From a virus, in IMG/VR virus record IMGVR_UViG_3300046804_001839, positions 1 through 29,379 of that record: a stretch of DNA of 29,379 bases. One strand, 5' to 3'. This document shows, piece after piece, positions 19,740 to 25,063 of this stretch. Below the pieces are notes generated by a model that was given only the letters and a program-made list of their open reading frames with translations, made no database searches and was not told where the DNA came from. The translations under genes were made by a program, and so were the position numbers. Within the stretch, counting starts at the first letter, position 1. The number at the start of each line of letters is the position of its first letter.

Positions 19740-20621
19740 CTATTTCTCGAGCTTCTTGAGCTTATTCTGCAACGTCTTGACCGTTTTCATCAAGTCTGCA
19801 TTCGTGGTCTGGTACGTGTCGCGGCTCTCACGCAATGCTTTGTTGTCGATCTCAAGCACTCTGACCTGCTCGCGCAAATCATTAACGGTTTCTTGGATAT
19901 CGATCTTCTCAATCTCTGATGCGTCCCACTGGCCGACTGCAATCTTGTCTCGCAACAACTCGTTCTCTGCCTTCAGGGATACAACCGTCTCGCTCAATTC
20001 TTGAATCAACTGCTGGGCTTCTGCTAGCTCATCGCTTGGCTCTTCAGTTTTTTCAGGCTTCTGCTTTGTTCGCTCCTTGTTTGCTTTCTTGATGCCAGCA
20101 GTGTTGATAGTATTTGTCTTGCCGTGTTTGTTTGTGTACTCTTTAATATCGCTTTCGTCTTTTAGCTCGCCTTTTGCTTGCAGATCTGCTTTCACGCGAG
20201 TGACCATCATCTTTGAAGCGCCCACATGACGAGCGATCTCAGCGTTGGTTTTGCTTTTCCATTTTTCGTGCTCGATGATCTTGCAAATTGCAGCGCGCTT
20301 GTCCTCAACGCTCAAAGGCAACCCGTGCTGTGCATTTGCACCCAAAGCAAACCAGATCGCATCAAGCAACGTACCAGTGTGAATGTTGCACTCGATGGAT
20401 GCTTTACCCAGGCTCTTAACCGCAAAGTACCTGTGGAAGCCGCTAGACAGCCAGTAGGTCGAGCCGTCGTGGAACACGTCGATAGGAGGGAACACATCCC
20501 CGTCCTTCATGTTCTCTGCGAACAGCGTGATGCGCTCTTGGTCAACGCTCTTGCGAACCTGCGTTCCACCTGACAAGTCAACTAGATCGACGTTCAGCTT
20601 CTTGGTTGTTGTCTTACTCAA
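19740..20621 (-). CDS. ParB-like nuclease/DNA-binding protein with coiled-coil tail
   Basis: The 293-aa protein begins at a TTG (20621) with AAGGGAG seven bases upstream. Residues ~10-95 match the ParB/sulfiredoxin-like fold: PPIDVFHDGSTYWLSSGFHR (45-64) with the GxHR box at 61-64 and an acidic or aromatic patch after it. A helix-turn-helix follows at ~125-145 (NAEIARHVGASKMMVTRVKA). After a Lys-rich linker the C-terminus (~200-293) is a coiled coil rich in Glu, Leu and Lys. No ParA partner is nearby, and phage proteins of this type act in replication or transcription rather than partition. It is the first gene of the replication operon. ParB-like fold clear, activity inferred. Confidence 0.8.
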   Translation of the reverse strand: MSKTTTKKLNVDLVDLSGGTQVRKSVDQERITLFAENMKDGDVFPPIDVFHDGSTYWLSSGFHRYFAVKSLGKASIECNIHTGTLLDAIWFALGANAQHGLPLSVEDKRAAICKIIEHEKWKSKTNAEIARHVGASKMMVTRVKADLQAKGELKDESDIKEYTNKHGKTNTINTAGIKKANKERTKQKPEKTEEPSDELAEAQQLIQELSETVVSLKAENELLRDKIAVGQWDASEIEKIDIQETVNDLREQVRVLEIDNKALRESRDTYQTTNADLMKTVKTLQNKLKKLEK

Positions 20622-20649
20622 TTCGTATCTCCCTTATCGGTTACCATAC

Positions 20650-20678
20650 ATCATATCGCGCCCAATTCATCTCTTGTA
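20650..20678 (-). promoter_or_regulatory. Candidate promoter of the leftward replication operon
   Basis: TATGAT on the minus strand (20655-20650) matches the -10 consensus in five of six bases and lies 29 nt before the TTG start of the ParB-like gene. The -35 region at 20678-20673 (TACAAG) is poor, so the promoter would need an activator or an extended element that I do not see. It is proposed because an operon this long needs its own promoter after the terminators at 21117-21150 and 20950-20955. Confidence 0.3.
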
Positions 20679-20696
20679 TCAGTGTTTTCACTACCT

Positions 20697-20940
20697 GCAA
20701 GGGGTGGGGGGAGGCCCCAGACCCGGCCCAGGCAGCACACACAGGCACTACCCCAGCCAACCATGGCGGCAGCGATTCATTCATCACGGGCCTTGCGGAT
20801 ACCACCCTTGTAACCCGTGACTACTCCAGTCCCTCGCTGACAGGCTGGAACGGCAAGTCCGGGGTGTCGAGACTACCGTGTCTTTCCTTCCGCGCCACCG
20901 ATTCAGGTGCTTGCTATCGTGCGGAGTACGACTGCGGGTA
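20697..20940. other. G+C-rich intergenic segment without a gene
   Basis: The segment is G+C rich, starts with a run of G (20701-20712) and contains an inverted repeat TCACGGG (20784-20790) / CCCGTGA (20814-20820) around a 23-nt loop. Open frames on both strands cross it, but they have no ribosome site, no domain and unlikely composition, so I do not accept them. It could be a regulatory region, part of a replication origin, or the remains of a host sequence. I see no tRNA and no AT-rich unwinding element. Confidence 0.4.
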
Positions 20941-20944
20941 GTGG

Positions 20945-21070
20945 AAAACAAAAAAGCCGTTAAGTCTGACCCCGGTGGAATGACGCAGATGTTTTTGGCA
21001 TCTACGCAACCCCTGGCGGGGTCGGGATCAGGCTTAACGGCTCTTTGCTGGACATTCCACTGCCAACAAT
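20945..21070 (-). ncRNA. Candidate phage small RNA with long hairpin and intrinsic terminator
   Basis: Read leftward, a transcript starting near 21070 would contain AGCCGTTAAG (21042-21033), pairing perfectly with CTTAACGGCT (20964-20955). Next to these are CCTGA and CCCCG blocks that pair with TCAG and CGGGG on the other arm. An inner hairpin AGATG/CATCT sits around positions 20988-21004. The outer stem is directly followed by six U (20955-20950) and UGUUUU, as in an intrinsic terminator. An outer GTGGAA/TTCCAC pair (21060-21055 and 20946-20941) extends the symmetry. A promoter lies just upstream (21077-21107). No open frame with a ribosome site is present. I therefore read this as an independent structured RNA of ~125 nt. 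Confidence 0.5.
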
Positions 21071-21076
21071 GGGCGT

Positions 21077-21107
21077 ATTGTAACCACACAATCGCATGGC
21101 GTGTCAA
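21077..21107 (-). promoter_or_regulatory. Near-consensus promoter for the candidate small RNA
   Basis: On the minus strand a perfect TTGACA (21107-21102) is followed after 19 nt by TACAAT (21082-21077), five of six consensus. The spacer is two bases longer than ideal. It lies just after the terminator of the recombination operon, so it would restart transcription there, and just before the hairpin element. It could also feed the ParB operon if the downstream terminator is leaky or controlled. Confidence 0.55.
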
Positions 21108-21116
21108 TACCCCTAC

Positions 21117-21150
21117 AAAAAAAATCCCCCCAGGGGAGGGCCTGGGGGGA
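21117..21150 (-). terminator. Rho-independent terminator of the recombination operon
   Basis: On the minus strand a perfect 10-bp G+C-rich stem (21150-21141 with 21134-21125, loop of six) is followed by eight consecutive U (A-run at 21117-21124). It lies 57 nt after the stop of the HNH-like gene. This is a textbook intrinsic terminator for leftward transcription, and it has no U-run for the rightward direction. Confidence 0.92.
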
Positions 21151-21206
21151 ACTCGGAGGAGAGAGATGTCGCAACCATTGCTAGGAGATTGGACAGTCGG
21201 ACTGTA

Positions 21207-21512
21207 TCACTGTTGCCCTTTGGGGTCAACTTTGAGGTAGCCGTTGTCAAAAAGCCACGCCACTGTGCGGCGGTGCGCTCCCTCCCAAAACTCGATGCGT
21301 CCGTATCGCGACATCTTGGATCCCTGGTCAAGCTCTGCGTGGCAGTTGTAGCACAGGGCCGCTATCCGATAGTCGTGGGCCTTGATGCCTTTGCCTTTAC
21401 CGTCGCGCAGCTGGTTGGAATGAGCGGCCACCACCGTCCCATCCTGCCGGCCACAGTTTTGGCAAGGCGAGGCCCTGACAATCTCAAGCAGATGTTTGTT
21501 GCGGTAGTTCAT
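21207..21512 (-). CDS. HNH-like nuclease (DUF1364-type)
   Basis: The 101-aa protein has Cys17-x2-Cys20 (SPCQNC), AAHSNQLRDGKGKGIKAHDY (29-48), Cys54-x2-Cys57-His58 (CYNCHAELDQG) and a C-terminal WEGAHRRTVAWLFDNGYL. The two CxxC pairs hold zinc and the AHSNQ...CxxCH core follows the treble-clef HNH pattern of the DUF1364/Ref-like phage recombination nucleases. These nick or cut DNA during recombination. Its place as the last gene of the ERF operon fits. The ATG at 21512 overlaps the previous stop (ATGA). Activity is inferred from family. Confidence 0.8.
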   Translation of the reverse strand: MNYRNKHLLEIVRASPCQNCGRQDGTVVAAHSNQLRDGKGKGIKAHDYRIAALCYNCHAELDQGSKMSRYGRIEFWEGAHRRTVAWLFDNGYLKVDPKGQQ

Positions 21513-21787
21513 TGCTTTAACGCATCAATCTTTTCTGCCAGGACAACTCCCAAATCCCGCCGGTTCACAGCAATCATCTGCGCTTCCTTGCAGTCATAGA
21601 TGACCTGGGCAGCGTCAGCCAATGCCTTGTTGTAACCCGACTTGTAAATGTCCCCACCATCCATGATCATCATCAAGGCATCTCGAACCAAGCTGGAAGC
21701 TTTGCGTTGCTTTGCCGCCTCTTTGAGCTTGTTGTGATACTCCTCTGGGATGTACACAGAGTAGGGGATCAGTTTTTTTGTTGCCAT
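21509..21787 (-). CDS. Ribbon-helix-helix DNA-binding protein (92 aa)
   Basis: The first part, KKLIPYSVYIPEEYHNKLKE (4-23), AAKQRKASSLVRDALMMIM, matches the ribbon-helix-helix fold (strand with alternating residues, helix, turn, helix with SxxVRxAL). It would bind DNA as a dimer and could regulate the operon. The C-terminal half is a helix AVNRRDLGVVLAEKIDAL of unknown use. ATG 21787 has GGGAG upstream and overlaps the end of the preceding gene by 19 nt. Repressor or activator cannot be decided. Confidence 0.75.
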   Translation of the reverse strand: MATKKLIPYSVYIPEEYHNKLKEAAKQRKASSLVRDALMMIMDGGDIYKSGYNKALADAAQVIYDCKEAQMIAVNRRDLGVVLAEKIDALKQ

Positions 21788-22191
21788 GCTTGGAACTCCC
21801 TGTTCAATGAATCGAGCCGCTGCCGTGCCTCGTGGTTTGTTTTTAGGTCAGACCGCGACTGGACTCCGAGATACTCTCGCATCCAATCGGTGGCATCTTT
21901 TTCTGTGGCTTCTATGATCTGCGCGTCATCGTTGAGATACTGCCAGAACAAAGGCTCCCGGCAAAGAATCCCAGCGATCTTGACGGCCCGATCTCCTTGG
22001 AACTCTTCCTGGCGATCCATCGGCTGGTCAATGCCATCCAAGCGAACCATGACCACCTGATAACGGGCGCCGACGAAATCACGCAGGATCTCCTCGGGCA
22101 CGTCATCAGGGTGGATTCGCAAGGTCAGGACATATCCTTCCTTGTCCTGTTTGATGGCCAGCTTCATAGCCTCAAACTGTGAGGTCTTCAT
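21769..22191 (-). CDS. Conserved recombination-operon protein (140 aa)
   Basis: The 140-aa protein contains YVLTLRIHPDDVPEEILRDF, VGARYQVVMVRLD, and a C-terminal MREYLGVQSRSDLKTNHEAR then a helix ending WQQKN. It is a conserved hypothetical of phages that also carry ERF or SSB-like genes, and it always lies in such an operon as far as I know. The ribosome site is weak and the start is set by the 2-nt gap after the SSB-like stop. A helper in replication or recombination is likely from context only. Confidence 0.7.
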   Translation of the reverse strand: MKTSQFEAMKLAIKQDKEGYVLTLRIHPDDVPEEILRDFVGARYQVVMVRLDGIDQPMDRQEEFQGDRAVKIAGILCREPLFWQYLNDDAQIIEATEKDATDWMREYLGVQSRSDLKTNHEARQRLDSLNREFQAWQQKN

Positions 22192-22193
22192 GG

Positions 22194-22520
22194 TCAGAAG
22201 GGGATGTCCGAGTCGTCGTAGTCCGCACGCTCAGGCTGCGGTTTGGCAGCCGGCTTTGGAGGCTGAGGTCGGTATTGCGACTGAGGAGGCTTGTCATACG
22301 GTTCAGATGCGGACAGGGTGATGCAGTCCTTGCCTGCAATCACTTTGTTCCAGCCGGCCACGGAGACCTTGATCAACTGATCTTTGTTCTTTGTGGCAAG
22401 CGTGCGCAGCAGTTCTCTGTCAAGGAATAGATCTCCGCGAACATCAGGATGGTTCTGGGAGTTCTTGCGGTCGTTGGGCCAAAGGGTTCCGCTGTTGGGT
22501 TTCGGTTCGTAAGCCATCAT
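22194..22520 (-). CDS. SSB-like small protein with acidic DDSDIPF tail (108 aa)
   Basis: The 108-aa protein begins MMAYEPKPNSGTLWPNDRKN, with SQNHPDVRGDLFLD following, a pattern of phage proteins placed next to ERF. A Pro/Gln-rich linker leads to the end ADYDDSDIPF, which copies the conserved acidic tip of bacterial SSB (DDDIPF) that recruits partner proteins. The body is too short for a classical OB fold. It may bind ssDNA or pull host SSB partners to the recombination site. ATG 22520 overlaps the ERF stop (ATGA) with AAGGAGC upstream. Confidence 0.65.
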   Translation of the reverse strand: MMAYEPKPNSGTLWPNDRKNSQNHPDVRGDLFLDRELLRTLATKNKDQLIKVSVAGWNKVIAGKDCITLSASEPYDKPPQSQYRPQPPKPAAKPQPERADYDDSDIPF

Positions 22521-23203
22521 TGCTCCTTAAATTGCTTTCTGATGGCACCAAACTTGTCCATCAGGGTTTTAAAAAATGTCGCGTTAGTCGCCTTGACTGA
22601 ATCAAACAACTGCTTGTTCTTGCGGAAGATCTGCATCACATCCTCTTCTGATTGAGCCATGCTCAGGCAAATATCGGAAGCATCTTCCACCAGCTTGAGC
22701 CACTCATCTGGATCAACGCCCTCTTGACTGGTAACAGTGATCTGCCATTTGCCCTCTTTGCCCTCTACCTTCTTCGGTGGTTTGGAAGCCGGAGGGCTGG
22801 CCACGGGTGGTTCAGGAGCGGCCTTTACCTCCTGCGGGCTGGAATCGATGGCGTCATGCTCCACAATCTCCATGGCCGTCATCCAAAGATAGCGACGTTG
22901 ATATGTCTCAACGGCCCCCAGGTTCTGGATCGGATGACTTCCCTTGAGTTGAGCCTCGGCCATGGGTGAGGTAATGGTAATCGCAGATCCATCCTCCACA
23001 TCGGTAATGCACAAACGCGCATACTCGATGTCGTAGGAAACGATGCCACACAAACCGATCTCGTTGAAGATCTGCTGAATGGCTGGTAAGAAATCTCCTA
23101 GTTCGAAATAGTTGTAGCCGGCAAACTTGTTGTTGCCTGACTTCTTCAACTCCGTGGCTTGCAGCTTGACACGCGCAGCCATCAACTTTTTATAAACACT
23201 CAT
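22517..23203 (-). CDS. erf: ERF-family single-strand annealing recombinase
   Basis: The 228-aa protein has the ERF core: NNKFAGYNYFELGDFLPAIQ (24-43), ITDVEDGSAITITSP (66-80), GSHPIQNLGAVETYQRRYLW (88-107) and MEIVEHDAID. ERF proteins (P22 Erf, phage SAK-like) form rings that anneal complementary strands during recombination and genome circularisation. A Pro-rich linker (about 125-145) leads to a helical C-terminus. The ATG has a normal site and overlaps the DUF3310 gene stop by 4 nt. It is flanked by the nuclease and SSB-like genes, the usual partners. Confidence 0.92.
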   Translation of the reverse strand: MSVYKKLMAARVKLQATELKKSGNNKFAGYNYFELGDFLPAIQQIFNEIGLCGIVSYDIEYARLCITDVEDGSAITITSPMAEAQLKGSHPIQNLGAVETYQRRYLWMTAMEIVEHDAIDSSPQEVKAAPEPPVASPPASKPPKKVEGKEGKWQITVTSQEGVDPDEWLKLVEDASDICLSMAQSEEDVMQIFRKNKQLFDSVKATNATFFKTLMDKFGAIRKQFKEQ

Positions 23204-23622
23204 AGAACTGGCTCCCCGACAACGTGTTTAAGTACGATTCTTTGCTTGGCACCCGGTTTGGCGCGTTTCTTCTTATCTTTGCGTCCAAGCGGACGACCCG
23301 GCTTGCGACGAGGCTTGCCGTCTTTGGTGAGGCCATAAGGATTGGCTTGTGGTTTAACCAAGACAGGAACACTCTGATCCAACTCATTAACCCACTGAGA
23401 AATCTGTTCATTGATCTCAGATTGATGAACCTCGATAAGCTTTTCAAGGTAATGCTTTGCCTTCATCAGGTCATCGATACCGCCTTTGTCTTTGTAGCGG
23501 CAGATGTACTTGATGGCATTTCCCTCTAGGAATCCAAGACTGTTACCGACAATAAAGTCCCATGGTTGAATGACCTTGTTCTTGTAGTGATCTCCACCGA
23601 TTTGATTTTCGTTAGCACTCAC
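23200..23622 (-). CDS. DUF3310-family protein with basic tail (possible nucleotide kinase)
   Basis: The 140-aa protein contains IGGDHYKNKVIQPWDFIVGN (8-27), LGFLEGNAIKYICRYKDKGG (29-48) and a helix DLMKAKHYLEKLI. This is DUF3310, the family of T7 gp1.7, a dTMP/dGMP kinase. The tail (KPRRKPGRPLGRKDKKKR...) is highly basic and has a KPGRPxGRK AT-hook-like motif, which is unusual. I start at GTG 23622, preceded by AGGAGG and overlapping the previous stop (GTGA); the frame to 23688 is internal to the nuclease gene. Nucleotide metabolism is the family inference; the basic tail may bind DNA. Confidence 0.8.
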   Translation of the reverse strand: MSANENQIGGDHYKNKVIQPWDFIVGNSLGFLEGNAIKYICRYKDKGGIDDLMKAKHYLEKLIEVHQSEINEQISQWVNELDQSVPVLVKPQANPYGLTKDGKPRRKPGRPLGRKDKKKRAKPGAKQRIVLKHVVGEPVL

Positions 23623-24494
23623 GATTGAGCCTCCTGGTATTTGCGCCACTGAGCGCAGTAAGTGTTGACAGGGCAAAAGTTCGCGCACCTAGCTCGCTCC
23701 CCTTTGCGCACCTCGATTTCATATTCCTTGGACAGTTTCTCCAAGGCGGCATTTGCAGCCTCTTGTGTTGCATGAACTGACTTTGCTCTAACTCCTCCCT
23801 TCTTCTTGACGGCCCAAGTCGTTGGCCTCTCCCACATTTCCTCTGGCGTGCAGTCAGGAAGCTCGCCGTCGGTCTCCATTGAAAACTCACAAGCCGAATG
23901 CTGGGCGATGCGATGGAGGACAAACTTCTCCCTTTCCTCCATCGTCCACAGCTTGATCGGTATTTCCTTGATCGGGGCCTCTGGATAGCCCTCTCGCGTT
24001 GCGGCCTCTCTGCGGCTCCAATCACGAATAATGGCCACGATTCCAAGGTCAGTCACCTTACAGTTTTTGACCTTTTCGACCAGGAAAGCGTACATGTTGA
24101 GCTGCTGTTCCCACTCGATCTTCTCGTTCATCACCGCCCAGGCCGAGGTGGTCTTGTAGTCTCGGATGCCAATCCCGTCCTCATTGAGGAGCTGAAGATC
24201 GACGGCTCCAGAGATCCTCCAGCCATCTATTTCGGTGAAGATCCGCTCCTCCACAACGTGGTGAGGGTCTTTGCCGTGTTCAAGGACTTGGTGGACAGCC
24301 GAACCAAAGAGCGACCAGACCATCTCTGATACGTCTTGCTCTAACTCACTCTCAAACTTTGCCGTTAACGCGACAATTTTTGGGCTATTGATCAACTGGG
24401 TAACAGAGAGATGGGCCTTGCCTTTTGTGTAGGTTGGCCGCTTGACGACGTTGACAATCGTCTCAGGGATATTGAACTTGTTTGTGTACTTCAC
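23619..24494 (-). CDS. PD-(D/E)XK exonuclease, RecB/Cas4-like
   Basis: The 291-aa protein starts at GTG 24494 with AGGAGGT five bases before it (ATG 24509 is part of that site). Motifs of the RecB-type nuclease are present: FGSAVHQVLE (63-72), GAVDL (96-100, Asp99), DYKTT (112-116, Lys114), and QLNMYAFL (131-138). Cys215 and the C-terminal Cys270-x3-Cys274-x5-Cys280 could hold a [4Fe-4S] cluster as in Cas4 and AddB. Such nucleases resect DNA ends to give ssDNA for the annealing protein. It is the first gene of the recombination operon, ~30 nt after a promoter. Catalytic residues are intact. There is no CRISPR nearby, so it is a phage recombination nuclease. Confidence 0.88.
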   Translation of the reverse strand: MKYTNKFNIPETIVNVVKRPTYTKGKAHLSVTQLINSPKIVALTAKFESELEQDVSEMVWSLFGSAVHQVLEHGKDPHHVVEERIFTEIDGWRISGAVDLQLLNEDGIGIRDYKTTSAWAVMNEKIEWEQQLNMYAFLVEKVKNCKVTDLGIVAIIRDWSRREAATREGYPEAPIKEIPIKLWTMEEREKFVLHRIAQHSACEFSMETDGELPDCTPEEMWERPTTWAVKKKGGVRAKSVHATQEAANAALEKLSKEYEIEVRKGERARCANFCPVNTYCAQWRKYQEAQS

Positions 24495-24521
24495 AGCACC
24501 TCCTAGCATTGAGGGACAGTG

Positions 24522-24550
24522 ATTGTCATGCGATCTTTATCGTTTGTCAA
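24522..24550 (-). promoter_or_regulatory. Promoter of the leftward recombination operon
   Basis: On the minus strand a perfect TTGACA (24550-24545) is followed after 17 nt by GACAAT (24527-24522), four of six. Transcription would start near 24515, about 20 nt before the GTG start at 24494. The -35 box shares its bases with that of the rightward promoter (24544-24549), so binding to one should block the other. Confidence 0.55.
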
Positions 24551-24572
24551 CTGTTGCTTTTATTTCTATATC
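24544..24572 (+). promoter_or_regulatory. Promoter of rusA, sharing the -35 with the leftward promoter
   Basis: TTGTCA (24544-24549), a 17-nt spacer and TATATC (24567-24572) form a plausible promoter. TATGAT at 24581-24586 is an alternative -10 whose own -35 is poor. Transcription would start at about 24579 or 24593, placing the hairpin 24609-24654 in the leader of the rusA message. Confidence 0.45.
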
Positions 24573-24608
24573 ATCTGTTGTATGATTACACACACGCAGG
24601 GCATCACT

Positions 24609-24654
24609 AGGGTTTACCCCATGTGGCCCACCTGATCCACATAGTAGAAACCCT
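24609..24654 (+). promoter_or_regulatory. Leader hairpin ending directly at the rusA start codon
   Basis: AGGGTTT (24609-24615) pairs perfectly with AAACCCT (24648-24654), and inside it ATGTGG (24621-24626) pairs with CCACAT (24637-24642). The internal loop is symmetric (5 by 5 nt) and the end loop is 10 nt. The ATG follows at once at 24655 and there is no ribosome site between. The nested symmetry makes it likely to be a functional RNA structure, or a DNA operator, that controls rusA expression. Confidence 0.6.
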
Positions 24655-25011
24655 ATGACACAACATATTCAATTGCTGCTTCCTTGGCCTCCCAGTGTCA
24701 ATCATTACTGGGGACAAATGGGCAATCGTCGTTTCATTGGGAAACGTGGCAAAGAGTTTCGTATGGCCGTTGCGGAAGAATGCGCGTTAAAGCAGGTCGT
24801 TGCCCTCGAAGGACGGCTAGCCGTACACGTATCTCTATTTCCCCCTGACAAACGCAAAAGGGATGTGGATAACGTGTTGAAAAGTCTGTTGGATGCCTGT
24901 GAACATGCAGGCTGCTACGAGTCAGACAGCCAGATTGATGAGCTGCACATCGTGCGCCAGGAAGTTCGAGCTGGAGGAGGCTGTACGATACTCATCCATA
25001 CGCTAGAATGA
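24655..25011 (+). CDS. rusA: RusA-family Holliday junction resolvase
   Basis: The 118-aa protein has the RusA signature: LPWPPSVNHYWG (9-20) and DKRKRDVDNVLKSLLDAC (65-82), with Asp70, Asp72 and Asp91 at the positions of the catalytic metal-binding aspartates of E. coli RusA. It cleaves four-way junctions left by recombination or replication and would serve the ERF system on the opposite strand. It is alone on the plus strand, between its own promoter and a strong terminator. It lacks a clear ribosome site; a hairpin ends exactly at the ATG, suggesting translational control. Length is normal for the family (~120 aa). Confidence 0.92.
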   Translation: MTQHIQLLLPWPPSVNHYWGQMGNRRFIGKRGKEFRMAVAEECALKQVVALEGRLAVHVSLFPPDKRKRDVDNVLKSLLDACEHAGCYESDSQIDELHIVRQEVRAGGGCTILIHTLE

Positions 25012-25035
25012 TGGAGTTTTAGCAGTTGTTATTGA

Positions 25036-25063
25036 GGGGAGCCGCGCGCTCCCCTTCTTTTTT
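25036..25063 (+). terminator. Rho-independent terminator after rusA
   Basis: GGGGAGC (25036-25042) and GCTCCCC (25048-25054) form a 7-bp stem with loop CGCGC, followed by a T-rich tract TTCTTTTTT (25055-25063). It stops rightward transcription 25 nt after rusA. The T tract runs into the stop codon of the convergent giant gene (25064-25062), so the two convergent transcripts end on top of each other. It lacks a U-run in the other direction. Confidence 0.9.

Noticed and set aside
20784-20820. Possible tRNA in the G+C-rich intergenic block
   Set aside because: A 7-bp inverted repeat is present, but there is no T-arm consensus, no acceptor stem and no CCA context on either strand.
20606-21240. 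Several open frames of 70-120 aa on both strands across the intergenic region
   Set aside because: They lack ribosome sites and domains, run through hairpins and the terminator, and differ in composition from phage genes here.
21166-21240. A 24-codon plus-strand frame with a good GGAGGAGA ribosome site
   Set aside because: There is no promoter reading rightward there, it overlaps the HNH-like gene on the other strand, and the peptide has no recognisable feature; the purine-rich site is probably chance next to the terminator.
23619-24494. CRISPR-associated Cas4
   Set aside because: The nuclease has Cas4-like cysteines, but no repeats, Cas1 or Cas2 are in the window and it is coupled to ERF, so a phage recombination nuclease is the better reading.
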